Source: Methylocystis sp. KS32 (GTDB lineage: Bacteria; Pseudomonadota; Alphaproteobacteria; Rhizobiales; Beijerinckiaceae). From it: a DNA stretch of 64,000 nucleotides. The notes under the pieces were generated by a model that ran no database searches, was not told the DNA's origin, and worked only from the letters and a program-made list of their open reading frames with translations. The stretch is from contig PHSQ01000002.1 of NCBI GenBank assembly GCA_002862095.1, positions 853,806-917,805 on the forward strand, given 5' to 3'. This document shows, in pieces, positions 39,027 to 48,874 of this stretch. The number at the start of each line of letters is the position of its first letter. Positions within the stretch are counted from its first letter, which is position 1. A program made the position numbers and the translations under genes.

Positions 39027-40607
39027 TCAGTTTGGATCGGCGGCCGATTCGAGATGGCCCGCCGCCATCCGCGCCGCCTCCGCGCCGGACAGGATCGCGC
39101 CATTGAAGCCATGCTCTCCGCCGAAAGCCGAGGCGAGATAAAGCCCGCCGATCGGCGTGCGTGGCGTGCGCGGAAAGCCGGCGACGATCGGTTCTTCGGG
39201 CGGAAGCGGCTCGAAGCCATAGACCGCCCCTTCCGGCGTGTTGAGATAGCCGGCCATCGAAAAAGCGTTGAGCATGACCCGGTCCGTCACGAGAGACGAA
39301 AAGCCGGGATAGTCCCTCTCCAGCGCGTTCTGGAATGCGTCGAGCCAGCGTTCCCGCCGTTCGTCCGCGTCCTCGCGCGTGAGGTTGCGCCAATTGTCCA
39401 GTCGATCGAGCCCGAGCACGCTCAGAAGGATCGGGGGATCGTCCCAAAGGCCCGAATCGACGGCGGTGAAATTGGCCACGGAATAGAGCGGCAACGCACC
39501 CTTGGGGTCGCCGCTCATGGCCGTCGCGCCGTCGCCATAATGAGAGAATCGGGCCAGCGACTGGGGCAGCACGATCGAGGAATAATCCTTGAGACCAACG
39601 GTCTCCGGTTTCGCCTTGAGGCCAAAGTTGACGCAGAAAAGCGACGTCGAGAGCGGCCTTGCGCCAAACTCGGCCTCCATCAAGGCGCGGGCCGTGGGCG
39701 GCAACAGATCGCCTGCCACGGCGGGTGCGCAATTCGCCATCACGACGCGCGCGTCGAGCGTCTCTTCGTCCTCGCCGCTCTTGCGCGCCACGTGACGGAC
39801 CCTCGACACGTCGCCCTCCGAGTCGGCTTCGATCGCGGTCGCGAGCCGACCAAGACGAACCACTCCGCCCGCCTTGGTGATGGCCTTGGCCAGTTTGAGG
39901 CTGAGCTGCCGCGAACCGCCCTTGATATAGGCGCCGCCCGAGGCGATGTTCGCGCCCTGCGCCAGCGCGTAATAAATCCACCAGGTGCGCCGGGGGTCGT
40001 CGCCGAAATAGAGGAGATTGGCGCCGAGCGCGCATTTCAGCGCCTCCGCCCCGGCAAAATCCTGCTCGAAGACTTCATCCATCGAATTCTGCCAGCCGCG
40101 CGCCGCAGGCTCGATTTCCCACACCGCCTTGGCGAATTTGGCCACCGAGCCGGTTTCGCGCGCTTGGCGGACGGTCCAGAGCGAATCGTGGATTTGCTCC
40201 ACCTCGTTGAGGAAATTCTTGATCGCCTGGCTTTTGTCCGGGAAGCGGGAGGCCAATGCGTCGTGAGCGGCGTCGAAGCCCGCCGGCAGGGCGAAGTTCT
40301 CGCCCACCGGCCCGCCGCGAACATTGTGCAACGGCCCGGTCGGAAGCCACTCGATCTCGTCCAGAACGCCAAGTTCGGATAGAATCGCGTGCTTGGGGTC
40401 GCGCGGGTTTCTCGGATCAGAGGTCTGGTGCAGCGACGACTCGATCGTCAGATCGCCGACGCGATAAACGGAAGCCGCGCCGCCGAGGCTGAAATTGCGC
40501 TCCAGCAGACAAACGCTATAGCCTTGCTTGGCGAGCAGCGCGCCGGCCGTCAATCCACCAAGCCCCGAGCCGATCACAACGGCGTCGAATTTCTTTTCAG
40601 TCGTCAT
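39027..40607 (-). CDS. FAD-dependent oxidoreductase of the phytoene desaturase / amine oxidase family
   Basis: 526 residues from the ATG at 40607. The N-terminal dinucleotide site is FDAVVIGSGLGGLTAGALLAKQGYSVCLLERNFSLGGAA. A middle substrate domain contains YALAQGANIASGGAYIKGGSRQLS, and the C-terminal FAD-closing motif is GGLYLASAFGGEHGFNGAILSGAEAA. This is the CrtI / retinol-saturase / PNKD-like group, acting on hydrophobic, membrane-derived substrates. No carotenoid genes flank it, so the substrate cannot be named. It is a single gene between two copies of the mosaic repeat. Confidence 0.8.
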   Translation of the reverse strand: MTTEKKFDAVVIGSGLGGLTAGALLAKQGYSVCLLERNFSLGGAASVYRVGDLTIESSLHQTSDPRNPRDPKHAILSELGVLDEIEWLPTGPLHNVRGGPVGENFALPAGFDAAHDALASRFPDKSQAIKNFLNEVEQIHDSLWTVRQARETGSVAKFAKAVWEIEPAARGWQNSMDEVFEQDFAGAEALKCALGANLLYFGDDPRRTWWIYYALAQGANIASGGAYIKGGSRQLSLKLAKAITKAGGVVRLGRLATAIEADSEGDVSRVRHVARKSGEDEETLDARVVMANCAPAVAGDLLPPTARALMEAEFGARPLSTSLFCVNFGLKAKPETVGLKDYSSIVLPQSLARFSHYGDGATAMSGDPKGALPLYSVANFTAVDSGLWDDPPILLSVLGLDRLDNWRNLTREDADERRERWLDAFQNALERDYPGFSSLVTDRVMLNAFSMAGYLNTPEGAVYGFEPLPPEEPIVAGFPRTPRTPIGGLYLASAFGGEHGFNGAILSGAEAARMAAGHLESAADPN

Positions 40608-40626
40608 CGGGGCCCCCCTGGGGTTA

Positions 40627-40700
40627 GAGAATGTTCCCAAAAAGCGCACGGCGGCGTTTGGGAACATGCTCAACCAAATAAACATAGAGCATGTTCGACT
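40627..40700. repeat. GAACATGCTC palindromic repeat
   Basis: GTTCCCAAAAAG...CGTTTGGGAAC is followed by ATGCTC and then GAGCATGTTC (40688-40697). It resembles the paired 36-bp units at 11255-11348 (CCAAAAA...GGGAACATGCTC). It sits in the putative promoter region of the FAD enzyme gene. Confidence 0.6.
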
Positions 40701-40721
40701 TTCGAATTGAACGAACGGGCT

Positions 40722-40839
40722 CTAGAGCGCTTTCCGACCAGACGGAATCGTCTGGTCGACAAGAAATCGCTCCAGATTCAAAAAGCTGGAGCAAAATCTA
40801 ATCGAAAAAGTCTATCAACTTTTTCGGATTTTGCTCTAG
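40722..40839 (+). repeat. 118-bp mosaic palindromic repeat, copy B
   Basis: Same element as at 38905 and in the same orientation, from CTAGAGCGCTTTCCGACC to TTTTGCTCTAG, with only scattered substitutions. Copies A and B bracket the FAD enzyme gene. Confidence 0.9.
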
Positions 40840-40874
40840 CGCGCGACGTCACGATAAAGCGTTTAATTCTACGG

Positions 40875-41068
40875 CGTCATAAATGAGTTTGGCGGCAGGA
40901 TTGTCATAGCGAGCGACGCAATCCCGGAGCCATAAGTCGGAGGCCGGATCGTTTGCGGCATTCTCGCGAGCGCCGACAAGGCGCGAGGGAAAGGCCGCAC
41001 CCCTGGATTGCTTCGCTTGGCTCGCAATGACGTTACCCTTTACCGCTCCAGTTTCTGCTTTGTGACGC
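40875..41068 (+). repeat. Full-length CATTGCGAG composite repeat, copy 4
   Basis: Left flank CGTCATAAATGAGTTTGGCG, a hairpin with GCAATCC and GGATTGCTTC, CTCGCAATGACG, and right flank ACCGCTCCAGTTTCTGCTTT. Copies with both flanks are also at 54299 (inverted) and 60821. It fills the remainder of the 40608-41151 gap; no gene was seen. Confidence 0.85.
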
Positions 41069-41151
41069 GGTGAAATTAAAGCGAATTCGGCGAAATGCGA
41101 TCGGAATTCGCTTCCATACTTTTGATTCTGACAGATTTCACGGTCCAGGGG

Positions 41152-41901
41152 TCAGTTAGCCGTCGCCGGATCGGCGAGCGGCGCGGCGGCGTCGGCCGGT
41201 GGAGCGGGCTTCTTCTTTTTGCGCCGTTCCTTGGGCTTTTCCGCCGCCTGTTGCTTGTCGCTCTGGTCAGGATCGATCGTGGGGTCCATCTTCGGCGTTT
41301 CTCCGAACACCGGCTCGTCGGCAGGGCCGATCGGCTGCGCCTCGACAGCGGCGGGAGCGGCCGGCTCCACCTTACGCGCGCGGCCCGAGCGCTTGGTCTC
41401 GGGAGCGACGGCAGGGACGGGAGGCGTCGCCGGCGCATCCGCCTGCGGTTGCTGCTGGGCGACTGCTTCCTTTCCGCCTTTGCAATCGACCAGCCATACG
41501 TCATAAACGGGATGCTCGACGCCATGCAGGCCAGGGCTGGCGGCGAACATCCAGCCCGAGAAAATCCGCTTTGTTTCCGGCTTGGGCTCCTGTTTCGCGC
41601 TGAGTTCGCGTCTCTGGTCCGGCTTTGGGGGTTGTTCGTCGATCTCGACGAAACTGGTCGTTTGAGGCGTCTCGGTCTGCGGTCGGGTGTTGCAAACGCG
41701 CGGCGTCACCTGCAACGAGCCGAACTGCACTGTTTCGTCTATGGCGACGTCGAAGTTAATGATGCGGCCGGTCGTCTTGTCCAATCCCGCGAAGACAGCC
41801 GTGGGGTTGCGGATCGGATCGGCCGAGGCCGGCATGGCCGCGAGCGAGACGAGAAGCGCGCCCATGACTTCTCCGCGCCGAGGAAGGAAAGAAAACAGCA
41901 T
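41152..41901 (-). CDS. DUF2155 exported protein
   Basis: 249 residues from the ATG at 41901 (CGGAG just upstream). Signal peptide GALLVSLAAMPASA, then the DUF2155 domain (~35-145): AVFAGLDKTTGRIINFDVAIDE, FGSLQVTPRVC, RIFSGWMFAASPGLHGVEHPVYDVWLVDCK, with two conserved cysteines. The remaining ~100 residues are Pro/Ala/Lys-rich and probably disordered. It lies just downstream of the NDUFA12 gene, the usual alphaproteobacterial pairing; function unknown. Confidence 0.9.
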   Translation of the reverse strand: MLFSFLPRRGEVMGALLVSLAAMPASADPIRNPTAVFAGLDKTTGRIINFDVAIDETVQFGSLQVTPRVCNTRPQTETPQTTSFVEIDEQPPKPDQRRELSAKQEPKPETKRIFSGWMFAASPGLHGVEHPVYDVWLVDCKGGKEAVAQQQPQADAPATPPVPAVAPETKRSGRARKVEPAAPAAVEAQPIGPADEPVFGETPKMDPTIDPDQSDKQQAAEKPKERRKKKKPAPPADAAAPLADPATAN

Positions 41902-42016
41902 CACATCTCCGCGCCGCTGGAATCGCGACAAAAGGATTGGGTCACGTCAGAGACAATGCACGCGAGAAAGGCGATTTGGTGTTCAACCGTCCGTCGGAGG
42001 CGCCGGCGCCGGCCGA

Positions 42017-42430
42017 TCAGCCTTCGGGACGCCAAGCGCTGTAATCGCCGCCGCCGGCGGGCTGCTGGACCGTCTTCAATAGAGATCCCGGCGGGCGATA
42101 GGCCTGAGGCGTGCCGGTCTTGTTTTCCTGGAAGGGAAGCTCCCACTCCTTCGGAGTATAGTCTTCCTTGGTTGGCGGCGTATCGACGGTGTGGTGCAAC
42201 CAGCCATACCATCCCGTCGGCGTGCCCGAACCCTCGGCGTATCCATTGTAGATCACCCAACGGCGCTCGAAGCCGAGGGTGGGATCGATCTTGCCGCCTC
42301 TGGTGCGGTAGTAGACATTGCCGAACTCGTCCTCGCCGACGCGCTCGCCAAAGAGCAGCGTCCACAGGCCCGTGCTGAGCGTGGCCCGATTCCACCATGT
42401 GAAGAGACGAACGAAAAAAGACATGCGCAT
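42017..42430 (-). CDS. NADH:ubiquinone oxidoreductase accessory subunit, NDUFA12 family
   Basis: 137 residues. The family core is WNRATLSTGLWTLLFGERVGEDEFGNVYYRTR, then ERRWVIYNGYAEGSGTPTGWYGWLHHTVD and KEWELPFQENKTGT. It is a supernumerary complex I subunit shared by alphaproteobacteria and mitochondria, peripheral on the matrix/cytoplasmic arm; the nuo operon is elsewhere. The DUF2155 gene follows on the same strand. Confidence 0.95.
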   Translation of the reverse strand: MRMSFFVRLFTWWNRATLSTGLWTLLFGERVGEDEFGNVYYRTRGGKIDPTLGFERRWVIYNGYAEGSGTPTGWYGWLHHTVDTPPTKEDYTPKEWELPFQENKTGTPQAYRPPGSLLKTVQQPAGGGDYSAWRPEG

Positions 42431-42568
42431 CGTGTCCTGTGAGTTCAGCGGCTCTTATCGCGTTTGGCGGGCGCGATGTCCAGAGCCGGTTGAATGCGGA
42501 GAGCTTATTTTGGCGAGACCGCGAAGGCGAGGCGCGCGACCGACGGCCGACGACAAGCGGGCGAATCT

Positions 42569-43513
42569 CTAATTCACGGCCCGGATGAAGGCCCCGAAAG
42601 CGCGTGGCCCGTCGCCGGTCGCGGCTTTCGCGGAAATTTTGAGCGTCGCGGCGTCGAGCGACCATAATTCGTTGGAAAACCAGTTGACGACATAAATGAC
42701 AGCGCCGTCGCGGCTCGCGGCGACGCTCTCTGGATATTCGCCCACCTTTATCGTCGCGAGAGGCTTGAGGCTCCGCGCGTCGAAAACGCTGACGCTCTCG
42801 GCATATTGATTGGCCGCGAAAACGCGGCCCTTGGCGAGCGCCACGCTGTAAGGATGACTGCCCACGGGCACGTTGGCGACAAGCCTGCGCTCAGCGAGAT
42901 CGACGACGCTCACATCGTCCGATTCGACATTGGCGGAATAGACCCGCCCGCCCTCGGCGTCGATCGTCACGCCATAGGGATGCCGGCCCACGGGAATCCT
43001 GGCGAGGCGCACGAGGCTCTTGGCGTCGAGAACAACAAGCGCGTTATCGTCGCGCGCGGCGACGACGAGCGTCTTCCCGTCCGGCGTCGCCGCCACGCCC
43101 GCCGGCATGGCGCCGATTTCGACGCGGCGGGTCGCCTCCGTCGCGGGATCGACCTCGATCAGACCGCCTCCATACATATCGGCGACATAGACGCGGCTGC
43201 CGTCCGGCGAAACCGCCACGCCGAGCGGCCCTCCGCCAGTTTCGATTTTCTTCGCCACGCGCCGCGCGGCCGCGTCGATGACGCTGAGGAAATGCCCCTC
43301 CGGGCTCGTCACATAGACGCGCGACCCGTCGCGGCTGACCGCGACGCCGGCGGGCTTGCCGCCGATCGGTATAGTGGCGAGCGGCGTCATGGTGGAAAGT
43401 TCGACGATGGTCAGATCGTCGCCGGTCTGATTGGCGACGAAGGCTTCGTCCGCCCGCGCCGGCGCGGCGACGGCGCTAATCGCGAGAACGGCCGCGAAAA
43501 CCTGCTCCTTCAT
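42569..43513 (-). CDS. Periplasmic YVTN-family beta-propeller protein
   Basis: 314 residues: signal peptide to about residue 21 (VFAAVLAISAVAAPARA), then about seven blades of the form VAVSPDGSRVYVADMYGG / VAATPDGKTLVVAARDDN / ANVPVGSHPYSVALAKGRVFAANQYAESVSVFD. A binding or scaffold role is likelier than catalysis. It overlaps the upstream MxaD-like gene by 3 bp (ATGA) and may work with it near a PQQ-dependent dehydrogenase, but that enzyme is not in the window. Confidence 0.85.
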   Translation of the reverse strand: MKEQVFAAVLAISAVAAPARADEAFVANQTGDDLTIVELSTMTPLATIPIGGKPAGVAVSRDGSRVYVTSPEGHFLSVIDAAARRVAKKIETGGGPLGVAVSPDGSRVYVADMYGGGLIEVDPATEATRRVEIGAMPAGVAATPDGKTLVVAARDDNALVVLDAKSLVRLARIPVGRHPYGVTIDAEGGRVYSANVESDDVSVVDLAERRLVANVPVGSHPYSVALAKGRVFAANQYAESVSVFDARSLKPLATIKVGEYPESVAASRDGAVIYVVNWFSNELWSLDAATLKISAKAATGDGPRAFGAFIRAVN

Positions 43514-44049
43514 TGGCGCTCGACCTTGGCCTTGAGCGCCGTGAGCCCGCTTCTAAACAGGTTCGTCACCGCCTGAACCGCGATTTCGTCGGTGAATCGC
43601 TCGGGAGGGTTGCCCCCTGGAAAAGCGCGGTAAAAACGGCTTTTCCACTCGACGAGGGAGCCCTCGCCCTTGGGCGAGACCTTCAACGTCGCCGAGAGGT
43701 TGCCGACCGGCAGCACATTGATGTCGACATGCTCCATGAGATAGCGCAGCGACATCGCGGCGTCGTCATATTGCACGAGGCGCTCGTCTATCGTCGCGCC
43801 GCTCGACAAATAGAGGCGACGAGTCGCGACTTCGGGGGTGACTCCGCCCTCGCCTTCCCATTTGACGACGCCCGGAAGCCAACTCGCGTCCTGGAAATTG
43901 CCCACCACCGCCCAGACTTTCGCTGGCGGCGCGTCGATCTCCATGGTTTCGACCACTTTTTGCGGCGTCGCGCCATGGCCGAAAGCCGCAAGCGGTGTAA
44001 GGGCCAAGAGAGCGACGGCCAACACCCGGAAAAAAACACGCGGCGACAT
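43510..44049 (-). CDS. MxaD-like SRPBCC protein, copy 1
   Basis: 179 residues: signal peptide RVLAVALLALTPLAAFG, then a START/SRPBCC domain (VVETMEIDAPPAKVWAVVGNFQDASWLPGVVKWEG, then YLMEHVDINVLPVGN and VEWKSRFYRAFP). It resembles MxaD, a periplasmic protein that assists methanol dehydrogenase-cytochrome cL interaction. It ends in an ATGA overlap with the beta-propeller gene and lies 78 bp after a close paralogue, a tandem duplication. Confidence 0.82.
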   Translation of the reverse strand: MSPRVFFRVLAVALLALTPLAAFGHGATPQKVVETMEIDAPPAKVWAVVGNFQDASWLPGVVKWEGEGGVTPEVATRRLYLSSGATIDERLVQYDDAAMSLRYLMEHVDINVLPVGNLSATLKVSPKGEGSLVEWKSRFYRAFPGGNPPERFTDEIAVQAVTNLFRSGLTALKAKVERQ

Positions 44050-44127
44050 GGCGAATCACCCGGACAAGCGGCTTGCGTCTCTCTCCCGTGGAGCATGGGA
44101 GAGAGACGAAATTGCGGGCGAAACGCC

Positions 44128-44670
44128 TTACTTGGCTTCCGCCTTGGCTTTCAACGCGGCGAGGCCGGCCTTATAAATGTCGGTGACGGCCTTGAGGGCG
44201 GCCTCGTCGGAGAGTTCCGGCGGCGGGTCGTTGTTCATGAAGCCGCGATAGAAGGCGCCCTTCCATTCGACCGTGGACTTGCCGCCTTCGCCGGGCGTGA
44301 CGGTGATCGTCGAGGAATAATTGTTCACCGGTAGAACTTTCACGTCCACATGTTCGATTCTGTAGGACAACGACATCGCGCTCGCGTCGTATTTGGTCAG
44401 GGTCTCGTCGATGGTCCCGCCATCTACGAGCGTGAGCTTGCGCTTGCCCTGATCGGGCGTATTGCCCCCGGTCGCCTCCGTCTTGGCGACGCCCGGCAGC
44501 CAGCCCATATCTCCAAAATTGCCGACAATCGCCCAGACCTTGGCGGGCGGCGCGTCGATTTCGATCTTCTCCACAACCTTCTGGCGGGAGGGGCCATGCG
44601 CGAGGGCCAGGGCGGGAATCAGCGACAGAGCCGCGACGATGAAGGCGCGACGCGGGGCGACGAAAGACAT
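44128..44670 (-). CDS. MxaD-like SRPBCC protein, copy 2
   Basis: 180 residues from the ATG at 44670 (AGGAGA upstream). Signal peptide RAFIVAALSLIPALALA, then VVEKIEIDAPPAKVWAIVGNFGDMGWLPGV, TIDETLTKYDASAMSLSYRIEHVD and VEWKGAFYRGF, aligned throughout with the copy at 43510. First in a three-gene unit with the second copy and the beta-propeller. The likely role is a methanol/PQQ dehydrogenase accessory, by resemblance to MxaD. Confidence 0.83.
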   Translation of the reverse strand: MSFVAPRRAFIVAALSLIPALALAHGPSRQKVVEKIEIDAPPAKVWAIVGNFGDMGWLPGVAKTEATGGNTPDQGKRKLTLVDGGTIDETLTKYDASAMSLSYRIEHVDVKVLPVNNYSSTITVTPGEGGKSTVEWKGAFYRGFMNNDPPPELSDEAALKAVTDIYKAGLAALKAKAEAK

Positions 44671-44890
44671 GGATCGGTCTCCTGAAAGCGAGCTTGTCGC
44701 CGCCGACGGCGGCTCCCAGCGACATAAAGTCGGACTGAGGGCCGACGTCAAGGCGTCGCCGCGCGCCGAGCCGCGCCGGAGCGCCGGGAAGCGCTAAATT
44801 CCCCCAAAGGCGCCTCTCGCCGAATGTTTCAAGCGGGAGGACGACGCTGCGGTGCGAATAAAAATATTTTTCCCCATTATCCACCGTTTT
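44671..44890. other. Intergenic spacer upstream of the NrdR boxes
   Basis: A divergent gap between the MxaD-like unit and nrdJ. No gene was seen. It becomes AT-rich toward 44850-44890 (AAAAATATTTTTCCCC), as expected near a promoter. No cobalamin-riboswitch core was recognised, notable since the adjacent reductase needs B12. Confidence 0.4.
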
Positions 44891-44937
44891 ACCCAATATG
44901 TAGAAGTTGGAAAGTTTTTTAGCCCTATATCTTGACG
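44891..44937 (+). promoter_or_regulatory. Tandem NrdR-type boxes upstream of nrdJ
   Basis: Two 16-bp sites, ACCCAATATGTAGAAG (44891-44906) and GCCCTATATCTTGACG (44922-44937), match the core C[AT]ATATnT[AT]G of the NrdR consensus. Their starts are 31 bp apart, three helical turns, as in known tandem NrdR sites. NrdR represses ribonucleotide reductase genes in response to ATP/dATP. They lie 250 bp upstream of the nrdJ start. Confidence 0.72.
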
Positions 44938-45186
44938 AAGACAGTCCTTTCACGCAGTTTGCGGAGGTCCGAGTGATGAAGCGGCGCAGAAACGGAACCA
45001 TCCGTACGGCGGGGCCAACCTGCCGGTCTGCCGTGCGCTCGTCGACCCGCGCGCGTTCTCCAGTGCCTGATGTCGAAAGCGTTCCCCCGCCGAGGCCGCT
45101 GGTTGGGCTTTCGTCTCCTGGCGGACCGCCGCCCGCGCCCATCCGCGCCTTTGTCGCGCGAACACCGAATTGAGGAATCGAGCCTT

Positions 45187-48100
45187 ATGAAAATCGAGCG
45201 CCGTTTCACCACCGCCGGCCAGTCTCCTTACGCGTCGATCGAGTTCCGCGCGACCAAGAGCGAGATTCGCAACCCCGACGGATCGGTGGTGTTCTCGCTC
45301 GACAATATCGAGGTTCCGGCGGGATGGAGCCAGGTCGCCGCCGACGTGCTGGCGCAGAAATATTTCCGCAAGGCGGGCGTTCCGGCGCGGTTGAAGCGGG
45401 TCGAGGAAAATTCCGTTCCCTCCTTCCTGTGGCGCTCCGTGGCCGACGCCGAGGCGCTCGCGGAACTGCCCAAGGACCAGCGCCACATCTGCGAGACCAC
45501 GGCGCGGCAGGTGTTCGACCGGCTCGCGGGGGCCTGGACCTATTGGGGCTGGAAGGGCGGCTATTTCGACGGCGAGGAAGACGCCCAGGCCTTCATGGAC
45601 GAGTTGCGCCATATGCTGGCCAGGCAAATGGCCGCCCCCAACTCGCCGCAATGGTTCAACACCGGCCTGCATTGGGCCTATGGCGTCGACGGCCCGAGCC
45701 AGGGTCATTTCTACGTGGATTTCGCCAGCGGAAAGCTGGTCAAATCGAAGTCCGCCTATGAGCATCCGCAGCCGCACGCCTGCTTCATCCAGTCGGTCGA
45801 TGACGATCTCGTCAACGACGGCGGCATCATGGATCTTTGGGTGCGCGAGGCCCGCCTGTTCAAATACGGCTCCGGCACCGGCTCCAATTTCTCGAAGCTG
45901 CGCGGCGAGAAGGAAAAACTCTCCGGCGGCGGTTCGTCTTCCGGCCTCATGTCCTTCCTGAAGATCGGCGACCGCGCGGCGGGCGCGATCAAATCCGGCG
46001 GCACCACGCGCCGCGCCGCCAAAATGGTGGTGGTGGACGTCGATCATCCCGACGTCGAGGCCTTCATCGACTGGAAGGTCAAGGAAGAAGAGAAAGTCGC
46101 CTCGCTCGTGACCGGCTCCAAGATCGTCAAGAAGCACCTCAAGGCGATTTTGCGCGCGTGCGTGAATTGCGAAGGCGCCAACGACGATTGTTTCAATCCC
46201 GAGAAGAATCCGGCGCTGAAGCGCGAGATCAAACTCGCGCGCCGCGACGACGTGCCCGATAATTTCATCAAGCGCATCATCCAGTTCGCGCGCCAGGGCT
46301 ATAAGGACATCTCCTTCGACACCTTCGACACCGACTGGGACAGCGAGGCCTATCTCACCGTCTCGGGCCAGAACTCCAACAACACCGTTCGCGTCACCGA
46401 CGATTTTCTGCGCGCGGTGGAGGAAGACAAGGACTGGTCGCTGATCCGCCGTCTCGACGGCAAGATCGCGAAGACCGTGAAGGCGCGCGACCTCTGGGCC
46501 AAGATCGGCTACGCCGCATGGGCCTCGGCGGACCCCGGCATCCAGTTCCACACCACCATCAACGACTGGCACACCTGCCCGGCGGGCGGCGCCATCCGCG
46601 CCTCCAATCCATGCTCGGAATATATGTTCCTCGACGACACCGCCTGTAATCTCGCTTCTCTCAACCTGTTGCAGTTCCGCGACGAGACGACGAAGAAGAT
46701 CAACATTCCGGCCTACGAGCACGCGGTGCGGCTGTGGACCGTCGTGCTTGAAATCTCGGTGCTGATGGCGCAGTTCCCCTCGCGCGAGATCGCCCAGCTC
46801 TCCTATGACTATCGCACGCTCGGCCTCGGCTACGCCAATGTCGGCGGCCTGTTGATGTCCTCGGGCATCGCCTATGACAGCGCGGCGGGCCGCGCCATCG
46901 CCGGCGCGCTCTCGGCCATCATGACCGGCGTCGCTTATGCGACCTCGGCGGAAATGGCCAGGCAACTCGGGCCTTTCGCCCGCTTCATGGAAAACCGCGA
47001 GGCGATGCTGCGCGTCGTCCGCAACCATCGCCGCGCCGCGCTCGGCGAGCACGCGGGTTACGAAAAACTCTCGATCGACCCCGTCCCGCTCGACATCGCC
47101 GCCTGCCCCGACAAGGCGCTGGCGGAAGCGGCGGCGCGCGCCTGGGAATCCGCGCTGCGCCAGGGCGAGTTGCATGGCTATCGCAACGCGCAGGTCACCG
47201 TCGTCGCCCCCACAGGCACCATCGGCCTGGTGATGGATTGCGACACCACCGGCATCGAGCCAGATTTCGCGCTGGTCAAATTCAAGAAACTCGCGGGCGG
47301 CGGCTATCTCAAGATCGTCAACCGCGCCGTGCCCGAGGCGTTGCGGACGCTCGGCTATGGCGAGGCGGAGATCGCCGAGATCGAAGCCTACGCCGTCGGC
47401 CACGCCAGCCTTTCCAACGCGCCCGCGATCAACGCCACGAGTCTGCGGGCGCGGGGCTTCACCGACGAGAAACTGCAAATCGTCGAAAAGGCGCTGGCCG
47501 GCGCCTTCGACATCAAATTCGTCTTCAACAAATGGACGCTCGGCGCCGATTTCCTCACCGGGGCGCTAAAAGTTTCGCCCGGCGCGCTCGACGACAAAAA
47601 CTTCGACCTGCTGACGCATCTCGGCTTCTCGCGCGGGGAGATCGACGCCGCCAACACCCATATCTGCGGCGCGATGACTCTGGAAGGCGCGCCCTTCCTC
47701 AAGTCCGAGCATTATCCGGTGTTCGACTGCGCCAATCCCTGCGGGCGCACCGGCAAGCGCTATCTTTCCGTCGAATCGCACATCCGCATGATGGCGGCGG
47801 CGCAGCCCTTCATCTCGGGCGCGATCTCCAAAACCATCAACATGCCGAACGAGGCGACGATAGAGGATTGCGAGCAAGCCTATCTTTTGTCCTGGCGCCT
47901 CGCGCTGAAGGCCAATGCGCTCTATCGCGACGGCTCGAAGCTCTCGCAGCCGCTGTCGTCGCAGCTCATTTCCGGCGACGACGAGGACGAGGACGCAAGC
48001 GACAAGGTCGATGAGCTGCTCACGGCCAATATGCCGGCGCGCGCGGTGGCGATGTCCGAGCGCATTGTCGAACGCATCGTGCATCAGGTGGTGCGCGAGC

Positions 48101-48858
48101 GCGAAAAACTGCCGAACCGCCGCAAGAGCTACATCCAGAAGGCCACCGTCGGCGGCCACAAGGTCTATCTGCACACCGGCGAATACGCCGACGGGCGCTT
48201 AGGCGAAATCTTCATCGACATGCACAAGGAAGGCGCCGCCTTCCGCAGCGTGATGAATAATTTCGCCATCGCGATTTCGCTCGGCCTGCAATATGGCGTG
48301 CCGCTGGAGGAATATGTCGACGCCTTCACCTTTACGCGCTTCGAGCCCGCCGGCCCCGTGCAGGGCAATGACGCGATCAAATATGCGACATCAATTCTCG
48401 ACTATGTGTTCCGCGAACTCGCAGTGTCCTATCTCGGACGCAACGATCTGGCGCATGTTTTGCCGGAGGATATTGGCCACGACGGACTCGGCAAAGGCGA
48501 GACCGAAGGCCGCGCGCCGGAGGGCACTGTCGTATCGCGCGGTCTGATGCGTTCCAAGGCAGAACGTTTGACGGTTGTTGGTGGAGGAGCTGCGACTGCA
48601 TTGAAGCGCGACTTAGCTAGGGAGTTAGAAGAAGCCAGCCCAGAACTCACGACAGATGAGGAAGACCCCACCAGCGGCGGGTTGGCCTACTCAAGAGACC
48701 TGAATTGGACAAAGCCGTCGCTAAGCGCTCGACGCGATCAAGCGCGCATGAAGGGTTATGAGGGGGAGGCATGCCCCGAATGCGGTAACTTCACCATGGT
48801 ACGCAATGGCACTTGCCTGAAGTGCGACACATGCGGCGGAACGACCGGATGCTCTTGA
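45187..48858 (+). CDS. nrdJ: Adenosylcobalamin-dependent ribonucleotide reductase (class II)
   Basis: 1223 residues from the ATG at 45187 (GAGG upstream), making deoxynucleotides with B12. Seen in order: [62 protein letters not shown] (active-site region) and [18 protein letters not shown]. The C-terminal tail [16 protein letters not shown]... (1195-1223) has six Cys, the expected re-reduction arm. From about 48540 (residue ~1118) codon use changes sharply: TTA, AGA, GTT, GGA and TCA appear after 3.3 kb of GC-ending codons, suggesting the 3' end was replaced. A peptidase gene follows 16 bp later. Confidence 0.96.
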   Translation: MKIERRFTTAGQSPYASIEFRATKSEIRNPDGSVVFSLDNIEVPAGWSQVAADVLAQKYFRKAGVPARLKRVEENSVPSFLWRSVADAEALAELPKDQRHICETTARQVFDRLAGAWTYWGWKGGYFDGEEDAQAFMDELRHMLARQMAAPNSPQWFNTGLHWAYGVDGPSQGHFYVDFASGKLVKSKSAYEHPQPHACFIQSVDDDLVNDGGIMDLWVREARLFKYGSGTGSNFSKLRGEKEKLSGGGSSSGLMSFLKIGDRAAGAIKSGGTTRRAAKMVVVDVDHPDVEAFIDWKVKEEEKVASLVTGSKIVKKHLKAILRACVNCEGANDDCFNPEKNPALKREIKLARRDDVPDNFIKRIIQFARQGYKDISFDTFDTDWDSEAYLTVSGQNSNNTVRVTDDFLRAVEEDKDWSLIRRLDGKIAKTVKARDLWAKIGYAAWASADPGIQFHTTINDWHTCPAGGAIRASNPCSEYMFLDDTACNLASLNLLQFRDETTKKINIPAYEHAVRLWTVVLEISVLMAQFPSREIAQLSYDYRTLGLGYANVGGLLMSSGIAYDSAAGRAIAGALSAIMTGVAYATSAEMARQLGPFARFMENREAMLRVVRNHRRAALGEHAGYEKLSIDPVPLDIAACPDKALAEAAARAWESALRQGELHGYRNAQVTVVAPTGTIGLVMDCDTTGIEPDFALVKFKKLAGGGYLKIVNRAVPEALRTLGYGEAEIAEIEAYAVGHASLSNAPAINATSLRARGFTDEKLQIVEKALAGAFDIKFVFNKWTLGADFLTGALKVSPGALDDKNFDLLTHLGFSRGEIDAANTHICGAMTLEGAPFLKSEHYPVFDCANPCGRTGKRYLSVESHIRMMAAAQPFISGAISKTINMPNEATIEDCEQAYLLSWRLALKANALYRDGSKLSQPLSSQLISGDDEDEDASDKVDELLTANMPARAVAMSERIVERIVHQVVREREKLPNRRKSYIQKATVGGHKVYLHTGEYADGRLGEIFIDMHKEGAAFRSVMNNFAIAISLGLQYGVPLEEYVDAFTFTRFEPAGPVQGNDAIKYATSILDYVFRELAVSYLGRNDLAHVLPEDIGHDGLGKGETEGRAPEGTVVSRGLMRSKAERLTVVGGGAATALKRDLARELEEASPELTTDEEDPTSGGLAYSRDLNWTKPSLSARRDQARMKGYEGEACPECGNFTMVRNGTCLKCDTCGGTTGCS

Positions 48859-48874
48859 GCGGAGGCAACGGCAG

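Noticed and set aside
40608..40886. Open frame through the mosaic repeat at 40722
   Set aside because: The same peptide-like reading arises in every copy of the repeat, so it is a property of the palindromes and not a gene.
44671..45186. Cobalamin riboswitch ahead of nrdJ
   Set aside because: No B12-box core (GCCACTG-type) was found; the recognisable control elements are the NrdR-like boxes.
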